Source: Pseudomonas vanderleydeniana | GTDB lineage: Bacteria; Pseudomonadota; Gammaproteobacteria; Pseudomonadales; Pseudomonadaceae | Reading direction: 5' to 3' | Assembly (NCBI RefSeq): GCF_014268755.2 | Contig: NZ_CP077093.1 | Span: forward strand, 4,514,001 to 4,578,000 | Length of the DNA stretch: 64,000 bases | Shown: one piece after another, positions 52,900-61,785 of the stretch | Layout: each line of letters opens with the position of its first letter | Position numbering within the stretch: the first letter of the stretch is position 1 | Program-made: the position numbers and the translations under genes | The notes under the pieces: model-generated | Seen by the model: only the letters and a program-made list of their open reading frames with translations | Database searches by the model: none | Told to the model about the DNA's origin: nothing

Positions 52900-53270
52900 T
52901 CATTGATTGAGCTTCGCGCCGCCCCATGAAACCTTGCCTTTCGCATTTCTACCAACTTCCAACAAAAACGTCTGACCGTTCAATCCAGGTTGCGAGAAGT
53001 CGATGCCGTCATCTCTAGGCGAATAGCGTCGGCTGCCCGGCTGCTTTGGACGGAATGCCGATAATAGGTAGCGGCAATTGTCGGCAAGTGAAGTTAGGTA
53101 ACACCTAAGGTTGCCAGCGGCAGTCTGATTTGACCAAACCTTAAAATCAAGCCGTGCTGTCCACACAGCTTCAGGAACATCCTTATATTCATATGAGCCG
53201 AGCTCTAAACCCGCCTCGATTGCAGCGTTGTAGCTCAGCCCGCCTACTATCCTCTTCCATTTGTCCTAAC
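52900..53270 (-). pseudogene. Unknown gene fragment
   Basis: A minus-strand frame open from a TAG near 53270 to a stop at 52900 reads IVGGLSYNAAIEAGLELGSY...VPEAVWTARLDFKVWSNQTAAGNLRCYLTSLADNCRYLLSAFRP...FLLEVGRNAKGKVSW. It looks protein-like but has no Met or good ribosome site, so it is probably a 5'-truncated gene. Family not recognised. It lies beside IS5 debris. Confidence 0.4.
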
Positions 53271-53580
53271 TCTCACGGTAAAGAAGGAAACTAGCTAAAT
53301 CATTTACGCTCGCACACGCGTACGCTCTGGTGAAACCAATGAATTTGAAAGAAAAGCTGATTAAACACATTTATGGGACGAGACATTTGGTCATGCTCCT
53401 TGGATCTACCAAGAGTACACATTAAGCGAGAGAAGTCCTAATAGCTCTCAGCAATCTGCCAACTGCCGATGAATCGCCCCTGATGCCCGTGAATCGTTAT
53501 GACCGTCAGCTGTTGGTGAGAAGCAGCCGCTCAGGCTCGGTCTAGATCTCCGGCTCGCGAAAGCTCGATACGCTTCTTAC
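53271..53580. other. Non-coding stretch downstream of the chemoreceptor gene
   Basis: About 310 bases with no convincing gene. The 3' end of the chemoreceptor transcript would lie here; no strong terminator is seen. Confidence 0.45.
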
Positions 53581-55137
53581 CTACAATCGAAATCGATTGA
53601 CCAATCGGTCCAATTCATGGCCTAAACGCGCTAGATCGACGCTAGAGGCGGCAGTCTCGTCACTCGCGCTCGCAGTCTGCTCAGAAATGTCACGAACGTT
53701 CAAAATGCTACGATTGATCTCTTCAGCAACCACAGTTTGCTGATCAGAAGCCGACGCAATTTGCTGATTCATAAGTTGAATTGTTGATACTGTTTGAGTG
53801 ATGCTCTCAAGAGCTTTCCCAGCACGTCTGGTCAATTCAACACTGCTATCAGTCAGCGCTCGACTTACATCCATGACCTCAGATACCTCTCGAGTACCCT
53901 CCTGCAAACTAGAAATTAGCTTCTGAATTTCTTCGGTGGATTGCTGAGTTCGCTGGGCTAGGCTGCGAACTTCATCCGCGACCACTGCGAAACCTCTTCC
54001 AGCCTCCCCCGCACGGGCAGCCTCAATCGCGGCATTTAGCGCGAGAAGATTAGTTTGTTGCGAGACCGACTTAATAACATCGAGCACTCCACCAATTTTT
54101 TCGCTTTCCTCTCTCAGGTTACACATAGCAACTGTGGAGTTATTCACTTCGATTGCCAGACGCTCTATTTGAGCCGCGGCCTCAGCAACGACATTGTCTC
54201 CCTCAAGAGCTTGACGGTCAGCTTCAGCAGCGGCCATGGAGGCTTCTACCGCGTTTCGCGCAACGTCTTGTACTGACGCAGCCATTTGATTCATCGCTGT
54301 CGCAACGTGATCTGTTTCAACCTTTTGGCTGTTTACACCTGCACTGGTTTGCTCAGTTATGGCTGATAGCTCCTCAGCAGAACTGGACAACTGGATGATA
54401 CCTGCTCTTATTCCCCCGATCAGCTCCCGGAGATTGACGATCATATGATTCAAACGCCGCTGTAGATCACCGAGTTCATCACCACGACTTACATCAAAAT
54501 CAACTCCTAGATCCCCTTTTGCTATGCGATCTACGTTAAGTAGAACATATTGTAAGGGAGTCACAACTTGTCGTGTAATCACCCATGCTGCGACGATCCC
54601 GAGAATGAATGCCAAAATAGCTATACTGCTCAACATAAATTTAGCGAATGCCGAATCTACATCCCGTTTAGCAGATTGCGAGGTAATCAACTGCTGCGTA
54701 GTGCTAAGCAAAATGTCACCTTGGGTAGCCATCGAGGCGAACACTCCAGGCGACTCGGCTGAGCTATTGCGCAGGGCAGTCAGTGCGTCACGGTAAACAT
54801 CGACAGCAGCAACTTGCCGATCTATCAATACCAGATCCGAAGGATCTTCTAAGTTAGCGCGGGCAGTATTCAAATGCCTATTAAGTTTATCAAGCGTCTG
54901 AGAAATTAGCTCTGCGCCATTGCCCTTAGGGTTGAGTTCCACCTGTAATCGATGAACCCGCAAGTCCTTGGTCATCTCAGCGACATGGGCGATGTTTTCA
55001 ATCTTGATCCCTCTCTCATCAAGACTATCAATAGCGACCCATCCACCCAAAGCAAGCAGAGACGATAGCGCCAGCACTAGACCGAAGCCAAAAATCAGCT
55101 TCGTTCTTACACGAATATTACCAATCCAACCAAACAT
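53581..55137 (-). CDS. Methyl-accepting chemotaxis protein
   Basis: The 518 residues run as: a first membrane helix (about 15-34, LIFGFGLVLALSSLLALGGW), a periplasmic ligand-binding domain of about 130 residues with four-helix character, a second helix (about 166-187, MLSSIAILAFILGIVAAWVITR), HAMP (TPLQYVLLNVDRIAKGDLGVDF), and a signalling domain with the conserved hairpin tip ESEKIGGVLDVIKSVSQQTNLLALNAAIEAARAGEAGRGFAVVADEVRSLAQRT. The ligand is unknown. There is no C-terminal CheR-tethering pentapeptide. Single-gene unit, AT-richer than its neighbours. Confidence 0.93.
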   Translation of the reverse strand: MFGWIGNIRVRTKLIFGFGLVLALSSLLALGGWVAIDSLDERGIKIENIAHVAEMTKDLRVHRLQVELNPKGNGAELISQTLDKLNRHLNTARANLEDPSDLVLIDRQVAAVDVYRDALTALRNSSAESPGVFASMATQGDILLSTTQQLITSQSAKRDVDSAFAKFMLSSIAILAFILGIVAAWVITRQVVTPLQYVLLNVDRIAKGDLGVDFDVSRGDELGDLQRRLNHMIVNLRELIGGIRAGIIQLSSSAEELSAITEQTSAGVNSQKVETDHVATAMNQMAASVQDVARNAVEASMAAAEADRQALEGDNVVAEAAAQIERLAIEVNNSTVAMCNLREESEKIGGVLDVIKSVSQQTNLLALNAAIEAARAGEAGRGFAVVADEVRSLAQRTQQSTEEIQKLISSLQEGTREVSEVMDVSRALTDSSVELTRRAGKALESITQTVSTIQLMNQQIASASDQQTVVAEEINRSILNVRDISEQTASASDETAASSVDLARLGHELDRLVNRFRL

Positions 55138-55812
55138 ACCTACTCCTAACTAAATCGTCTCTAGTAGGATGACTAACACCCTAATTTGAGGAAATTTGTA
55201 TCGCTTTGAGTCTGGAGTCGCGCTACTCGGAGGAATTCAGTAATGATGCGAGGCTAAAATTTACAAAGGCCGTACGCCACGATGGAGAAATAAGATTCCT
55301 GCGAAAAACCTGCAAAAAAAATCCAGACTCCACTTCAAACATGCTACACCTCGAGATTATTATTAGTATTAATTGAGTGCGAACAAACTTTCTGTGACGT
55401 CGTGCTGCGATTACGCTAGAACGGTGAAAAAAGCGAGACCTCATCGGTCTGAGCGCATTTTCATTACACCATTTTCAGAGCCACCCAAGCTTTACGCAAT
55501 TCAAGATTACAACGTCCAAGACGACTACTAAAAAACAGACGAGAACAACTACCCTTATCAAATATGAGGAACCACGCATATTCACATCCTAGCTTAGCGT
55601 TGATTTAATACCTCCCCCAAAAACCGGTCAAGCTACCTAGCTGCATCCCTATATTAGAAACATTGGATTCACTCACGCAGTGCATTTATTTATCAAAGAG
55701 ATGCACGGCAGTCGATCATCTAAACGAAAGGTGCAGCTGTCCTTGAACACCGTAAAACGGGCATCCCTGGAAATAAGCAAAAAATACGTGTACCTACACG
55801 CATCAAAAAAAA
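55138..55812. other. AT-rich non-coding stretch
   Basis: About 675 bases between two minus-strand genes. Short frames here lack ribosome sites and family resemblance. The chemoreceptor promoter should be at the left end. The base composition is AT-rich compared with the polysaccharide locus, continuing to about 59 kb, which suggests transferred DNA. Confidence 0.5.
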
Positions 55813-56220
55813 TCAAATCTTTTTGAGGATCCTTTTCAAAATCTCCATTTCACTACTTCCCACCTGGCTTTCAACTTCAGATTGGCAGCGCTGCCAAATC
55901 GGAGCTGCCTCTGCGACCACAAGAATGCCGGCTTCAGTCAAAGCGACAAGAATTTCCCTCGAATCAGACCCACCTCGCCCGGTACTTACTACTTTTTTAC
56001 CTTCCAGAACTCGTACGTTCCGGCTGACAGTAGACCTCTGCAAATGAGCCAATCGTGCGAGTTCGGTGAGACTCACTCTTCCAGAGCGCTGGATCAACAC
56101 CAAAAGCGAATACTGCTCAACATTAATGCCAAGGTGACACAAGGCCGAATCATAGGTAGACACAATGCGCCTAGTCGCAGCGCGCATTAAGAAGGAATAG
56201 CATTTCAGGTCGATGGTCAT
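55813..56220 (-). CDS. MarR-family transcriptional regulator
   Basis: Start ATG 56220 (MTIDLKCYSFLMRAATRRIV) gives 135 residues; ATG 56232 is an alternative, and upstream extension is not MarR-like. The winged helix is RSGRVSLTELARLAHLQRSTVSRNVRVLEGKKVVSTGRGGSDSREILVALTEAG, between the usual dimerisation helices. It diverges from a PanE-like/MFS operon, and palindromic sites are present in the gap. By analogy with other MarR systems it would repress both directions until a small molecule binds. Confidence 0.85.
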   Translation of the reverse strand: MTIDLKCYSFLMRAATRRIVSTYDSALCHLGINVEQYSLLVLIQRSGRVSLTELARLAHLQRSTVSRNVRVLEGKKVVSTGRGGSDSREILVALTEAGILVVAEAAPIWQRCQSEVESQVGSSEMEILKRILKKI

Positions 56221-56224
56221 AGAC

Positions 56225-56407
56225 GCAAGCATATACACGCAAAAGCACGCTGGCAATAGCCCCGTTTGTCGCAGGAGTAAATTTAATATTCCGAATGGAG
56301 GCTTACGATCGCTTACCCCAGGATAATGCTTCTCAGTCGGCCGTCTCTGGAGCTCGCTTGACGACCCAAGCGTTATCACATAGATTGATTTGCGTGCATA
56401 TGCACGC
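56225..56407. promoter_or_regulatory. Two matching palindromic operator candidates between marR and the panE-like gene
   Basis: GCGTGCATATGCACGC at 56392-56407 is a perfect 16-bp palindrome. GCAAGCATATACACGC at 56225-56240, next to the regulator start, matches it at 13 of 16 positions. The size and symmetry suit a MarR dimer. Confidence 0.6.
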
Positions 56408-56444
56408 TTATTAAAAATCTTCTTTGCGGGTCTGGAGGTAGAAA

Positions 56445-57377
56445 ATGCGCGTTTTGATCGTAGGGGCCGGTGCAACCGGAGGCTTTTTTGGCGCGTTACT
56501 AACGCAAGCAGGACGAGACGTCACTTTCCTGGTTCGCGAGCGGCGAGCTGAACAACTGCGACAGCAGGGTTTGCGGGTTGTGACGCCATCAAAAGAGATG
56601 CACTTCGATCCAAAACTAGTAACTTCGGACCAGATTGTAGGCACGTACGACGTTATTCTCCTCGCGGTTAAGGCGTATTCGTTGGATTTTGCTCTAGCGG
56701 ACATGGCGAATGCTGTCGGGCCAAACACCGTGATACTACCGTTACTAAACGGAATTAAACATATAGAGCAAATCAAAGACAGGTTTGGAGCAGATCACTT
56801 ACTCGGGTGTGTATGCAAGCTAGCCACCAATCTTAATGACCAAGGAACAATCATACAACAAGGTACATTTTGCGATGTCTACTACGGCGAGCTTGACGGG
56901 AAAGTTTCTGAACGACTACTGCGAGTACACAACTTATTGAGTGGAGCTGGTTTCAAAGCAGAAACTTCATCGACCATACGCCGGTTGCTGTGGGAAAAAT
57001 GGGTGCTATTAGCCGCGATGGGATGCATAAATTGCTTAATGCGCGGGAGCATCGGAGACGTAGTCGCCGTAAAAGGCGGACTGCAATTTGCAAATAATGT
57101 GATCGATGAAGTACTGAAAATTGTTCGGACTGTGGGCGAGGAACCTAGCGCAGAGTTTGTAGCAAGCGCTCGTCAAACACTCACCTTAGCCGACTCTGCT
57201 CAGACATCTTCTATGTTTAGGGATTTACTGGCAGGGAGACAACTCGAAAGCGAACAGATAATTGGCGATCTGCTAACCAGGGCTGCAAATTTCAAAATTG
57301 AATCTCCATTACTTACGCTTGCATATGCAAACCTGAAAGTAAATGAAAGACAATTGAAACTGCAAAAAGACAGATAA
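56445..57377 (+). CDS. Ketopantoate reductase family protein (ApbA/PanE)
   Basis: The 310-residue NADP-dependent oxidoreductase begins MRVLIVGAGATGGFFGALLTQAGRDVTFLVR (Rossmann glycine motif), continues VILLAVKAYSLDFAL and VILPLLNGIKHIEQI. The C-terminal domain has LLWEKWVLLAAMGCINCLMRGSIGDV, including the conserved Lys region. GGAGG precedes the start. True panE enzymes make pantoate; a regulator-linked copy with an exporter suggests reduction of another 2-oxo acid. In an operon with the MFS gene 64 bases downstream. Confidence 0.85.
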   Translation: MRVLIVGAGATGGFFGALLTQAGRDVTFLVRERRAEQLRQQGLRVVTPSKEMHFDPKLVTSDQIVGTYDVILLAVKAYSLDFALADMANAVGPNTVILPLLNGIKHIEQIKDRFGADHLLGCVCKLATNLNDQGTIIQQGTFCDVYYGELDGKVSERLLRVHNLLSGAGFKAETSSTIRRLLWEKWVLLAAMGCINCLMRGSIGDVVAVKGGLQFANNVIDEVLKIVRTVGEEPSAEFVASARQTLTLADSAQTSSMFRDLLAGRQLESEQIIGDLLTRAANFKIESPLLTLAYANLKVNERQLKLQKDR

Positions 57378-57441
57378 CGTATACCGCGAAATAATAGATA
57401 CCAACCAGTGCCGACCCGCATCATATTTCGGAGCAAAGTTT

Positions 57442-58812
57442 GTGCAAGAAAAAACCCTCAATTCCGTTAAAGATTCACGCTCAGCTGTATCACCATGGGT
57501 CATGGTCGCAGTCGGCGCTGGAAGCATCTTATCGTCCCTCGATCTTTTCGTGGTGAATTTGGCATTCTCTACAATACGCGACAGCTTCGGGGGGGCAAGC
57601 AATCTTGCAATGGCATGGGTCCTAAGCGCCTATTCAATTTCATTTGCAGCATTTTTAGTGCCATGCGGCACATTAGCCGATATCTATGGACGTAAACGCA
57701 TTTTCAAAGCGGGGATAGCAGCTTTCGCCATTGCAAGCTTGGCCTGCGCTGTTGCACCCGATATCTTATCTTTGATCATTGCTCGCGGGTGTAAAGGTAT
57801 AGCAGCCGCTATGATCATACCAACCAGTCTAGGTCTTTTGTTAGCGTCTTATCCAAAAGAAAGCCATAAAAAAATGGTCGGCATTTGGGCAGCCACGGGC
57901 TCTGTGGCCGCTGCGCTAGGTCCAACCCTTGGCGGAGCCTTGGTAGATATCAACTGGCGTCTTATTTTCATTATTAACATCCCAATTGCATTCATTGCAC
58001 TGTGGTTCAGTCGATACTTAGTAGAAAGCGCAAAAAAGAAAAGCGCTTTACCTGACATTATCGGGACACTTTTTTTGATCATAGGAATCGCATGCTTAGT
58101 GGCCGGAATCTCTTATGCGCCGACTTGGGGCTTTAAGAGCCCTAGCTTCTTGTTGACGCTCTGTGTCACGACGTTATCTTTAGGAATATTTGTGAGACGG
58201 TGCTTTAATGTTGATTCGCCTGCACTAGATCTTAGTGTGTTCAGATCGCCAAATTTTACAGTTGCGACAATCGGAATGGCGTGCTTTTACATGGGCTTCG
58301 CCATTATGCTTCTTGGAACTACGCTATTCATGACTCAAATATGGAAATTTAATCCTATGATTGCAGGCGCTGCTGTCGGCGTAGGCCCGGGAACTGCCGT
58401 AATAGCCTCTCTACTTACAGGCAAAATAAAATTATCAGCGACTTATTTTACCTTTATTTCAGGGTTTCTTTTTCTCGGTGCTGGGATCTGGTGGCTCTAT
58501 ACACTAGGAGATAATTCGGAATACGTTACGTCATTATTACCGGGACTTATTTTAACGGGTATTGCTGCAGGTATTGGACAAACAGGTTTTATAGTGGGAG
58601 GGACTGCCGAATTAAAACCGCAAAATTACGCTGCGGGCACAGGAATAATTAATACATCTAGGCAGATAGGCGCTGCGATGGGCGTAGCTGTATTCGTATC
58701 CGTATCAGGGACCGCTGTCAGTGCGGGCCAATACACTACAGCTTGGTTACTAATGGCATTATTTGGGTTGCTAGCTTCCCTATCGGCACTTTCACTAAAA
58801 GCTAAAAGCTAG
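57442..58812 (+). CDS. MFS drug-type exporter (DHA2/EmrB family)
   Basis: The start is GTG 57442 (MQEKTLNSVKDSRS), with GGAG about eight bases upstream; 456 residues with fourteen probable helices. DHA2 features: LDLFVVNLAFSTIRDSF near the start (motif D1-like), GTLADIYGRKRIFKAGIAAFAIASLAC (motif A), and GIWAATGSVAAALGPTLGGALVDINWRLIFIINIPIA (motif C region). It exports an unknown compound, perhaps one related to the product of the PanE-like enzyme. Its stop lies inside a 7-bp tandem repeat. Confidence 0.9.
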   Translation: MQEKTLNSVKDSRSAVSPWVMVAVGAGSILSSLDLFVVNLAFSTIRDSFGGASNLAMAWVLSAYSISFAAFLVPCGTLADIYGRKRIFKAGIAAFAIASLACAVAPDILSLIIARGCKGIAAAMIIPTSLGLLLASYPKESHKKMVGIWAATGSVAAALGPTLGGALVDINWRLIFIINIPIAFIALWFSRYLVESAKKKSALPDIIGTLFLIIGIACLVAGISYAPTWGFKSPSFLLTLCVTTLSLGIFVRRCFNVDSPALDLSVFRSPNFTVATIGMACFYMGFAIMLLGTTLFMTQIWKFNPMIAGAAVGVGPGTAVIASLLTGKIKLSATYFTFISGFLFLGAGIWWLYTLGDNSEYVTSLLPGLILTGIAAGIGQTGFIVGGTAELKPQNYAAGTGIINTSRQIGAAMGVAVFVSVSGTAVSAGQYTTAWLLMALFGLLASLSALSLKAKS

Positions 58813-58841
58813 AAGCTAGAAGCTAGAAGCTAGAAGCTAGA
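58807..58841 (+). repeat. Five tandem copies of AGCTAGA
   Basis: Five perfect seven-base units begin in the last codons of the MFS gene; the TAG stop is in the first unit. Copy-number change would not alter the protein, since the stop precedes the remaining units. Confidence 0.95.
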
Positions 58842-59086
58842 AGATCGAAGATACACGGCACCCACCACGGCACTGCCGCGCCGGAATTGCCGCGGCAGAT
58901 GCTCTGACATTGCTCCTGCACAACCAACATGCCCAAGCCAACAGCTACCCATGCTGTCATCTGCGATTTCGGTTAAATAACTGCATTTCCATAATGGTCT
59001 GCAAGAGAAGTGGCATAACCTCAGAAGGTTCAACCTAATTGGGCTGCAGATATTAAGTACCTTCCCCCGTGCGGGGATAGAAAACT
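58813..59086. other. Intergenic region between converging genes
   Basis: Apart from the tandem repeat, no gene was seen between the MFS stop and the LysR stop. CCCCCGTGCGGGGA near 59063 can form a short GC hairpin and may act as a terminator. Confidence 0.4.
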
Positions 59087-59977
59087 TTATTGTTCTCTCG
59101 CAGCAAGATCGATCAACCAGGCTTTTAACGTTGCAGCTGATGGCCTTAAAGAAAATTGGCGGTCGTGAACAAGGTAATACCCTTTGGACACCGGGAGCCG
59201 CATCCCGAAGGGCTCGAACAACGATCCGTTTTTGACCTCGGCTTCAGTCAGAATAGCGCTGCTTAGCAGAACACCTTGTCCGTGACGTGCGGTCTCAATA
59301 GCGAGAATAGATTGGTCACAATGTTGGCAAGCGATGCCAGCAATTTGCTCGTCGGAGAGGTTACTGTATCGTTTAAACCAATGATTCCAGTGAGGGAGGA
59401 GAGTAGTGTGAAGCAAAGTTGCACGAGCCAGATCATCAGGGTGCTGTAAGTTAAGCTTTGCAGCATACTCGGGTGAGCAATAAAGGCGGGCTTCATCTCG
59501 GTAAAGTAGTGTGGAATCCAGCGACGGGTCCACACCGTCAAAGTATCGAATTGCGAGGTCGACTCTGTCGCGTTCGAAATCGATAAGCGCTGTAGAGGCA
59601 CTCAGATGCAAGGTTATGTCTGGCCTGAAGGTCAAGAAATTGGCCATGCGAGACGCAAACCATTTTGCTGCCAAAGTTGGCGGCATAGACAACCATACCT
59701 CGCTCACGTGGCGTAGGCGCAGATGGGTGCTAGCTTGCTGTATCTGGAGCAACGATGGCTGTATCTCCGCCCAGTATTTCAAAGCTGCTGGAGTGGGACG
59801 GACCTGGCGGATTGAACGCGTGAAAAGGGGCGTCCCCAGCCAATCTTCTAGCTTCTGAATTTGCTGTCCGATCGCGCCCGGGGTGACATGAAGCTCAAAT
59901 GCCGCTTTAGCAAAGCTGTTGTGCTTCATCGCGGCGTCAAACGCGAATAAAGCCTTCATTGGAGGCACGCTGTTCAT
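59087..59977 (-). CDS. LysR-family regulator (GcvA-like)
   Basis: The 296-residue protein has an N-terminal HTH (MKALFAFDAAMKHNSFAKAAFELHVTPGAIGQQIQKLEDWLGTPLFTRSIRQVRPT) with the AVS/AIGQQ variation typical of GcvA-like members, then an effector domain (VWLSMPPTLAAKWFASRMANFLTFRPDITLHLS). It diverges from the EamA/tautomerase operon across 100 bases (59978-60077), which should hold its binding site, so it probably controls them. Confidence 0.9.
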   Translation of the reverse strand: MNSVPPMKALFAFDAAMKHNSFAKAAFELHVTPGAIGQQIQKLEDWLGTPLFTRSIRQVRPTPAALKYWAEIQPSLLQIQQASTHLRLRHVSEVWLSMPPTLAAKWFASRMANFLTFRPDITLHLSASTALIDFERDRVDLAIRYFDGVDPSLDSTLLYRDEARLYCSPEYAAKLNLQHPDDLARATLLHTTLLPHWNHWFKRYSNLSDEQIAGIACQHCDQSILAIETARHGQGVLLSSAILTEAEVKNGSLFEPFGMRLPVSKGYYLVHDRQFSLRPSAATLKAWLIDLAAREQ

Positions 59978-60077
59978 GATGTAGTTTTTCTATTTCATGT
60001 GGGTTTTTTAATCGCTTGTCTAGCTCAGTTTTTCTGAAATACATTCGCGTATCAACCCCCTACGCACAGAGGCCATC

Positions 60078-60989
60078 ATGAAAAAATTCGTCTACCCGGC
60101 TTTTGTCCTGCTCGGGATAGTCTGGGGAAGCAATTTCATTTTTATGAAGTGGGCTACCGAGACCATTTCCCCGCTCCAAACGGTTCTATTGCGCGTCCTC
60201 TTCGGCTTCGTTCCAGTGTTGATCTTGGCATTGTCACGTTGTGCGCTGAAATGGTCTCATGCTCGTTACGCTCATCATTTTCTAGTCATGTCGTTGCTAG
60301 CGACTACGTTCTACTATTTGGCATTTGCCAAAGGTGCGGCGCTACTTCCTTCGGGAATCGCAGGAATGCTCAGCGGGGCGATCCCGCTCTTCTCCTTTAT
60401 GACGGCATGTCTCTTTCTGCAGCAAGAGCAAATCAATCGCTTGTCGGTAGCCGGGTTGATTATTGGATTTGTGGGAGTGCTTTTAATCGCTCGCCCATGG
60501 AGCAGTAACGGCGACGGAATTGATATCAACGGCGTAGTTTATATGATTGGTGGCTCGCTTAGCTTGGGTTGCTCATTTGTCTACGCAAAACGGTTTCTGG
60601 TGAATAAAGACCTCTCGCCGCTCGCTTTGTCGACATACCAAATCGGGTTGGCTCTTCTAGTGCTTGTTTTTACGACCGATCTACAGGGAATCGAGCGTAT
60701 TTCAAATAACCCAAGAGCCTTAGCCGGACTGGTTTTCGGACTCGGAATACTGGGAACCGGTGTGGCTTATATTCTTTACTATTTTCTCGTTCAGCATCTC
60801 GGTGCGATTAGGGCTTCCGGCGTGACCTACATTCCACCTGTGGTGGCAATGGGTATCAGTGCATTACTAGTCCATGAGCCTTTGCACATCAACGACCTGC
60901 TAGCACTAGTATGCATCATCGCTGGGGTCTACATTCTCCAGCTCGGAAAGTCCACGCAGTCGAGGCCATCAACCTCGCCGTCGTCGTGA
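60078..60989 (+). CDS. EamA/DMT-family transporter
   Basis: The 303 residues have ten predicted helices in two EamA repeats, beginning FVYPAFVLLGIVWGSNFIFMKWATETISPLQTVLLRVLFGFVPVLI and, in the second half, IGGSLSLGCSFVYAKRFLVNKDLSPLALSTYQIGLALLVLVFTTDL. The ending GVTYIPPVVAMGISALLVHEPL is typical. These carriers export amino acids or metabolites. Co-transcribed with the tautomerase gene 61 bases on, under the divergent LysR. Confidence 0.9.
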   Translation: MKKFVYPAFVLLGIVWGSNFIFMKWATETISPLQTVLLRVLFGFVPVLILALSRCALKWSHARYAHHFLVMSLLATTFYYLAFAKGAALLPSGIAGMLSGAIPLFSFMTACLFLQQEQINRLSVAGLIIGFVGVLLIARPWSSNGDGIDINGVVYMIGGSLSLGCSFVYAKRFLVNKDLSPLALSTYQIGLALLVLVFTTDLQGIERISNNPRALAGLVFGLGILGTGVAYILYYFLVQHLGAIRASGVTYIPPVVAMGISALLVHEPLHINDLLALVCIIAGVYILQLGKSTQSRPSTSPSS

Positions 60990-61050
60990 TGAAAACTGCA
61001 GCTGCATAAAAAATAAACCATTCAAAATTCGCAATCCGAAGGGGTATAAA

Positions 61051-61443
61051 ATGCCTTTAGTTAGAATCGATTTATCTGCTGACTTCTCCGAAAATACTGT
61101 TAAAGAAATCAGCGGCGTCATATATGGTGCCATGGTAACCAACGCGGACGTGCCAGAACATGACAAATTCCAGATAATTAATCGTCACCGCGGGGATGAA
61201 CTTGTTTACCCTTCAGCCGGCTACTTGGGTATTACCTACACTCCCGGCATAGTATTTATTCAAGTCACCTGGAATTCCGGGAGAACCGTTGAGGTCAAGA
61301 AAGCATTTTACATGGCTATTGCGGATGGCATACATGCCAAAACCGGAATTCGAAAACAGGATGTCTGGATTAGCCTGGTAGATGTCAAGCGAGAAGATTG
61401 GTCATTCGGGAACGGCGAAATGCAATACGCTCCTAACGACTGA
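61051..61443 (+). CDS. Tautomerase (MIF/4-OT superfamily) protein
   Basis: The 130-residue protein keeps the N-terminal Pro after Met (MPLVRIDLSADFSENTVKEISGVIYGAMV), the catalytic base of this superfamily. The length and NRHRGDELVYPSAGYLGITYTPGIVFIQVTW, then KKAFYMAIADGIHAKTGIRKQDVWISLVDVKREDWSFGNGEMQY, place it in the larger Tautomerase_3/DUF1904-like group. It would tautomerise an enol or keto acid, perhaps a substrate exported or imported by the EamA partner. Confidence 0.85.
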   Translation: MPLVRIDLSADFSENTVKEISGVIYGAMVTNADVPEHDKFQIINRHRGDELVYPSAGYLGITYTPGIVFIQVTWNSGRTVEVKKAFYMAIADGIHAKTGIRKQDVWISLVDVKREDWSFGNGEMQYAPND

Positions 61444-61617
61444 TGCGGTGGCGGCGGTCGCTGTCGCCTTCTACGCTGCGAGAGCGATCAAATAAAATAC
61501 ATATCATCCAGGCGAGCGACCTCGGTTAGGGTCTGAATTCCGCATATATTTGGATCTGACTTTCGGGAGAGTCGGCACCCGTATGGACTTTCAGCGCATG
61601 TCGGCAATCGCTCACGT

Positions 61618-61785
61618 TTAGATACATAGCCATTGGTAGAGCCGAAAACCTTCAGACGCGTCCGCTGCGCAGATCCACCGTCCATAGTTATCAAAATCGT
61701 CCCAGACATCGGCGTGCGGATCGAAGTACAGCCCATCGGAATACGCGCAAAAGATACTGTAATTGGGTACGAGGGCGTCGGCAAC
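61618..61785 (-). pseudogene. Gene fragment cut by IS256 copy 2 (C-terminal part)
   Basis: Reading away from the element on the minus strand gives VADALVPNYSIFCAYSDGLYFDPHADVWDDFDNYGRWICAADASEGFRLYQWLCI then stop. It looks like the end of a real small acidic protein with many aromatic residues. No start is present; the 5' part was lost or lies across the element. Family not recognised. Confidence 0.5.

Noticed and set aside
55223..55444. Minus-strand 73-codon frame in the AT-rich gap
   Set aside because: No ribosome site, odd composition and no family resemblance.
58807..58850. AGCTAGA repeat considered as a CRISPR-like or terminator structure
   Set aside because: Units are seven bases without spacers or dyad plus T-run; it is a simple tandem repeat.
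61488..61784. Minus-strand 98-codon frame overlapping the gene fragment left of IS256 copy 2
   Set aside because: It competes with a more protein-like frame (NYSIFCAYSDGLYFDP...) and has no supporting start.
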